A stretch of 9,378 nucleotides of DNA from Deltaproteobacteria bacterium (lineage in GTDB: Bacteria; Desulfobacterota; Dissulfuribacteria; Dissulfuribacterales; UBA3076). The stretch lies in assembly GCA_021159445.1 (NCBI GenBank), contig JAGGRV010000273.1:1-9378 (forward strand). Reading direction: 5' to 3'. Of this stretch, positions 6,505-9,378 are shown piece by piece. Numbering within the stretch: the first letter of the stretch is position 1; the number at the start of each line of letters is the position of its first letter. The position numbers and the translations under genes are program-made. The notes beneath the pieces are model-generated. The model was not told the origin of the DNA and made no database searches. It saw only the letters and a program-made list of their open reading frames with translations.

Positions 6505-6655
6505 CCTGATAGTCCTACATTGTGTGAGGGAAGGTCGTGTTGGTTAGTGACAATCCTGATCTAAGGGGATAAAGTCGTTATTAGTCTTCAGGGCTAATTT
6601 AATAACCCATAAAAATCATCTTGAAAACCCTTTGTGTCATCATTAGAGTTCTCTT
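6505..6655. promoter_or_regulatory. Divergent intergenic region between VKOR operon and thiC operon
   Basis: This 151-bp gap must carry promoters for both the minus-strand VKOR-panC-panD unit and the plus-strand thiC-thiDN unit. The right part (6594-6625) is A/T-rich and contains TTGAAA (6621-6626), but I cannot pair it with a convincing -10 box. A small imperfect inverted repeat, GGGCTAA/ATAACCC, lies at 6591-6608. A TPP riboswitch was looked for: the CUGAGA core and the full conserved 3' half are not present, although CCTGATCT at 6555-6562 resembles a fragment of it. AGAG (6645-6648) is the only, weak, ribosome-binding candidate for thiC. Confidence 0.4.
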
Positions 6656-7972
6656 ATGACTATAAAAGATCAAGCAAAACAAGGTATAATATCCCAACTT
6701 ATTGAGCATTGTGCCCTGGACGAGGGTCTGGATCCGCAGATTCTGGTTCAAGCCGTGGGGGCAGGGGAAGCGGTAATACCGCATAACAGGCATGTGGAGC
6801 TCAGCCGTCCCATGGCAGTGGGAAAAGGGATCTCCACCAAGGTTAATGCAAATATAGGTACTTCAAAGGATCATCCCGAGCTGAAAGCCGAATTGGAAAA
6901 GCTCAAGGTGGCCCTGGATGCAGGGGCCCACACGATAATGGATCTTTCCACCGGAGGTCCGATAAAGGAGATCCGCCAAGCTATCAGAGATGCCTGTCCC
7001 GTACCTCTTGGCACAGTTCCTATTTATCAGGCCGCAGTTGAGACAGTGGAGCGGCGCAAGTGCTCAGTCTGCGAAATGGATGTAGACGACCTGCTGAGGG
7101 TAATTGAGGAACATGGTCGGGAGGGAGTTGACTTCGTGACAATTCACTGCGGTCTGACTCTCAAGGCTGCGGAGCATCTCCGGTTGAGGGAACGCGTAAT
7201 GGGGGTGGTCAGCAGAGGAGGTTCCTTCATCCTGGAGTGGATGATGTACAACCAGAAGGAAAATCCCCTCTTTGAGCGTTTTGATGATATCCTGGCAATA
7301 GCTCGGGAGCACGAACTCACTTTGAGCCTTGGTGACGGCCTCAGGCCCGGGTGCCTGCTGGACGCAACAGACGGCGCACAGGTGCATGAGCTGATAGTCC
7401 TGGGTGAACTCACACTGAGGGCATGGGACGCGGGTGTACAGGTAATAATTGAAGGGCCTGGTCATATGTCAATGGACCAGATACCGGCCAACGTTCTTTT
7501 GGAAAAGAGGCTTTGTCACGGGGCCCCATTTTATGTGCTTGGTCCCCTGGCAACAGATATTGCCCCTGGGTACGATCATATTACCAGTGCCATAGGCGGG
7601 GCCATTGCAGCAGCAGCCGGGGCTGACTTTCTCTGTTACGTGACACCTGCCGAACACCTGAAGCTGCCGTCACTGAAAGATGTGAAAGAAGGGATAATTG
7701 CTTGTCGCGTTGCGGCCCATGCGGCTGACATAGTGAAGGAAGTCCCCGGTGCCATAGAAAAAGATCGAATGATGGCCGAGGCCAGGCACCGCCTTGACTG
7801 GAAGACCCAGATAGAGCTCTCCATAGATCCTGAAAAGGCCCGTCTATATCGTGAGGAGGGCGGGGAATACAAAGGACCAACCTGTACGATGTGCGGGGAA
7901 TACTGCGCAATCAAGACCTATCAAAGGGCGATGAGAAAAGGCCGGGAGGCAAGAGGCGATGAGGGGAAATGA
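6656..7972 (+). CDS. thiC: Phosphomethylpyrimidine synthase (short form)
   Basis: ThiC is the radical-SAM enzyme that rearranges aminoimidazole ribotide to HMP-phosphate, the pyrimidine precursor of thiamine. The 438 residues match the short form without the N-terminal extension of the ~600-residue E. coli type. Core motifs include NANIGTS (64-70), MDLSTGG (95-101), VTIHCG (161-166), SRGGS (186-190), LSLGDGLRPG (223-232), EGPGH (266-270) and LGPLATDIAPGYDHI (295-309). The iron-sulfur cysteines near the C-terminus are Cys410, Cys413 and Cys417, giving CX2CX3C, one residue tighter than the CX2CX4C of E. coli-type ThiC. The start at 6656 gives the usual short-form N-terminus (a Lys/Gln-rich segment then KQGIIS). 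The stop overlaps the thiDN start by 4 bases (ATGA), so translation is coupled. No thiamine riboswitch is recognised upstream. Confidence 0.97.
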   Translation: MTIKDQAKQGIISQLIEHCALDEGLDPQILVQAVGAGEAVIPHNRHVELSRPMAVGKGISTKVNANIGTSKDHPELKAELEKLKVALDAGAHTIMDLSTGGPIKEIRQAIRDACPVPLGTVPIYQAAVETVERRKCSVCEMDVDDLLRVIEEHGREGVDFVTIHCGLTLKAAEHLRLRERVMGVVSRGGSFILEWMMYNQKENPLFERFDDILAIAREHELTLSLGDGLRPGCLLDATDGAQVHELIVLGELTLRAWDAGVQVIIEGPGHMSMDQIPANVLLEKRLCHGAPFYVLGPLATDIAPGYDHITSAIGGAIAAAAGADFLCYVTPAEHLKLPSLKDVKEGIIACRVAAHAADIVKEVPGAIEKDRMMAEARHRLDWKTQIELSIDPEKARLYREEGGEYKGPTCTMCGEYCAIKTYQRAMRKGREARGDEGK

Positions 7973-9321
7973 ATCCTGGTCCGGTTCTTACCATTGCCGG
8001 CTCCGACTCAGGTGGTGGCGCCGGTCTCCAACAAGACCTGAAGGTCTTTACGGTTCTTGGATCCTATGGCTCAAGCGTTGTTACCGCACTGACTGCTCAG
8101 AATACCCTTGGTGTCCATGCTGTTGAGCCTGTAGCTCCGGATTTTGTTGGGAAGCAGCTTGATGCCGTACTTGAAGACATTCGCCCAACAGCCATCAAGA
8201 CCGGCATGCTGGCCAACGCAGCTATTGTGGAGATTGTTGCGGATCGTCTGGATCGGCATATTAATAAAGATACCCTGCTGGTGGTAGACCCTGTCATGGT
8301 CTCCAAAAACGGGCATCGACTTCTGGAACAAGATGCAGTGGATGTCCTAAGGACCAGGCTTCTTCCTCTTGCAGACGTGTTTACACCTAATATTCCAGAG
8401 GCGGAAGTCCTTCTCGTCCGGCGCATCCGGACACTGGAAGATATGCGAATTGCTGCCGTTGATCTCCTCAAGCTCACAGATGGCCCTTCTGTCATTCTGA
8501 AAGGAGGACATCTCCAAGGCCTGGACCCAGTGGATGTTCTTGTTCACGAAGAAGGGGTTTTAGAGATAACAGGGACCCGCATTCCCACACGACACACCCA
8601 CGGGACCGGCTGTACCTTTTCTGCCGCACTATTGGTGTTTTTGGCTCGTGGACTGGGAATAGTAAATGCCGCCCAAAAGGCCAAAAAATTTGTGACCCGG
8701 GCAATCAGGGGGGCGGTGCCTGTTGGCAAGGGTATAGGGCCAACGAATCCTTTGAGTGTAATCGAAGACGATATTGCTCGTTACCCCGTAATTGAAGCCC
8801 TTGAGAAGGCGTGGCTGCGTCTTTTGTCGCTCCACTGTCGTTCTCTGGTCCCGGAAGTTCAGATGAATCTTGGCTATGCCCTTCCATGGGCAAGCTCTGT
8901 GCAGGATGTGGCTGCTTTTCCTGGGAGAATTGTAGGTCTGGGAGATGGTGTGGCCAGGATAAGGGGTCCTGCATATGGGGTCTCAAGCCATGTGGCCAGG
9001 ATAATATTGACCGCGATGGGCCATGATCGTGGGTACAGGTCGGCCATGAATATCCGTTATGATCTTGGGTATCTTAAGCAGGCACAGGACCTCGGTTACT
9101 CAGTGGCTGAGTTCTCCAGAAAGGACGAACCAGAGGAGGTAAAATTCAAGGAAGGTTCTACACTGGTATGGGGCGTAAAGAGGGCCATTGATGGGGCGGG
9201 TATGGTGCCGGACATCATACACGATGCAGGAGATATAGGAAAAGAGCCGATTATTCGAGTCCTGGGACACGATCCATTGGAAGTGGTGGACAAGGCCTTG
9301 AGATTGGCTGGGTTTTCGTAG
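7969..9321 (+). CDS. thiDN: Bifunctional HMP/HMP-phosphate kinase and ThiN-type thiamine-phosphate synthase
   Basis: The N-terminal ThiD domain (about 1-265) phosphorylates hydroxymethylpyrimidine and its phosphate, producing HMP-PP. It shows GSDSGGGAGLQQDLK (11-25), the KTGM segment (77-80), VVDPVM (105-110), the TPN motif (139-141) and the anion-hole HGTGCTFSAAL (211-221) with Cys215. The C-terminal ~175 residues match ThiN, a non-orthologous replacement for ThiE that joins HMP-PP to the thiazole phosphate to make thiamine phosphate. Its landmarks are PGR (Arg320), GVSSH (His341) and NIRYD (361-365). An arginine and a histidine are, from memory, the residues found essential in an archaeal ThiDN. 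The 450 residues are a full-length fusion. It overlaps thiC by 4 bases, giving consecutive pathway steps from one mRNA. ThiN regions can also occur as ligand-sensing domains (ThiR), but fusion to ThiD argues for the enzyme. Confidence 0.94.
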   Translation: MNPGPVLTIAGSDSGGGAGLQQDLKVFTVLGSYGSSVVTALTAQNTLGVHAVEPVAPDFVGKQLDAVLEDIRPTAIKTGMLANAAIVEIVADRLDRHINKDTLLVVDPVMVSKNGHRLLEQDAVDVLRTRLLPLADVFTPNIPEAEVLLVRRIRTLEDMRIAAVDLLKLTDGPSVILKGGHLQGLDPVDVLVHEEGVLEITGTRIPTRHTHGTGCTFSAALLVFLARGLGIVNAAQKAKKFVTRAIRGAVPVGKGIGPTNPLSVIEDDIARYPVIEALEKAWLRLLSLHCRSLVPEVQMNLGYALPWASSVQDVAAFPGRIVGLGDGVARIRGPAYGVSSHVARIILTAMGHDRGYRSAMNIRYDLGYLKQAQDLGYSVAEFSRKDEPEEVKFKEGSTLVWGVKRAIDGAGMVPDIIHDAGDIGKEPIIRVLGHDPLEVVDKALRLAGFS

Positions 9322-9378
9322 GTTAAGGAACGTACAATAAATAACTTGAACAAATTAATGTCTTTTTTGCCGTCTTCT

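Noticed and set aside
6503..6560. ATCCTGAT repeated at 6503-6510 and 6553-6560 as a possible operator pair
   Set aside because: The first copy overlaps the start codon of the minus-strand gene, the match does not extend beyond 8 bases, and chance is a good explanation.
6525..6590. Possible TPP riboswitch (TGTGAGGG followed by AATCCTGATCT)
   Set aside because: The CUGAGA core and the conserved sequence after CUGAUC (the AAU-AGCG-AGGGA part) do not match; only one short block is similar.
7064..8986. Many long minus-strand open frames opposite thiC and thiDN
   Set aside because: They are antisense shadows of well-supported genes, with no family motifs of their own.

Overview
The window reads as ordinary bacterial chromosome, probably close to a replication origin. 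The gene set (dnaN then gyrB without recF, a DUF6485-type cysteine-rich protein, a short-form ThiC and a ThiD-ThiN fusion) suggests an anaerobic bacterium, most likely Desulfobacterota (former Deltaproteobacteria). That placement is inferred from gene content and is not proven.

Layout: 1-205 is very A+T-rich and has no gene. dnaN (206-1348), gyrB (1369-3789) and a 67-residue DUF6485-like protein (3820-4023) follow on the plus strand with short gaps, as one likely transcription unit. 4024-4363 is the convergent junction with the next unit. It holds a long, near-complete imperfect palindrome (4044-4189) flanked by an exact 11-bp direct repeat, then a doubtful small open frame (4228-4461). On the minus strand, a VKOR-thioredoxin fusion (6504-5599), panC (5612-4767) and panD (4741-4364) form a compact operon. 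A 151-bp divergent intergenic region separates it from the plus-strand thiC-thiDN pair (6656-7972 and 7969-9321), whose genes overlap by 4 bp. The last 57 bases hold no recognisable gene.

The genes cover three jobs. DnaN and GyrB are replication and topology proteins. PanC and PanD give the beta-alanine and pantothenate steps towards coenzyme A. ThiC and ThiDN make the thiamine pyrimidine, phosphorylate it and probably couple it to the thiazole by the ThiN route rather than ThiE. The VKOR fusion is a membrane disulfide-forming system with no obvious biochemical link to pantothenate.

The most unusual signal is not a gene. It is the ~146-nt palindrome in the gyrB/panD convergent junction, which pairs along almost its whole length with many G-U pairs on the plus strand and has flanking direct repeats. 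It could be a palindromic miniature mobile element (ERIC/MITE-like) or a structured RNA. By eye, base composition also rises strongly from dnaN (very A+T-rich) to the thiamine genes (around half G+C).
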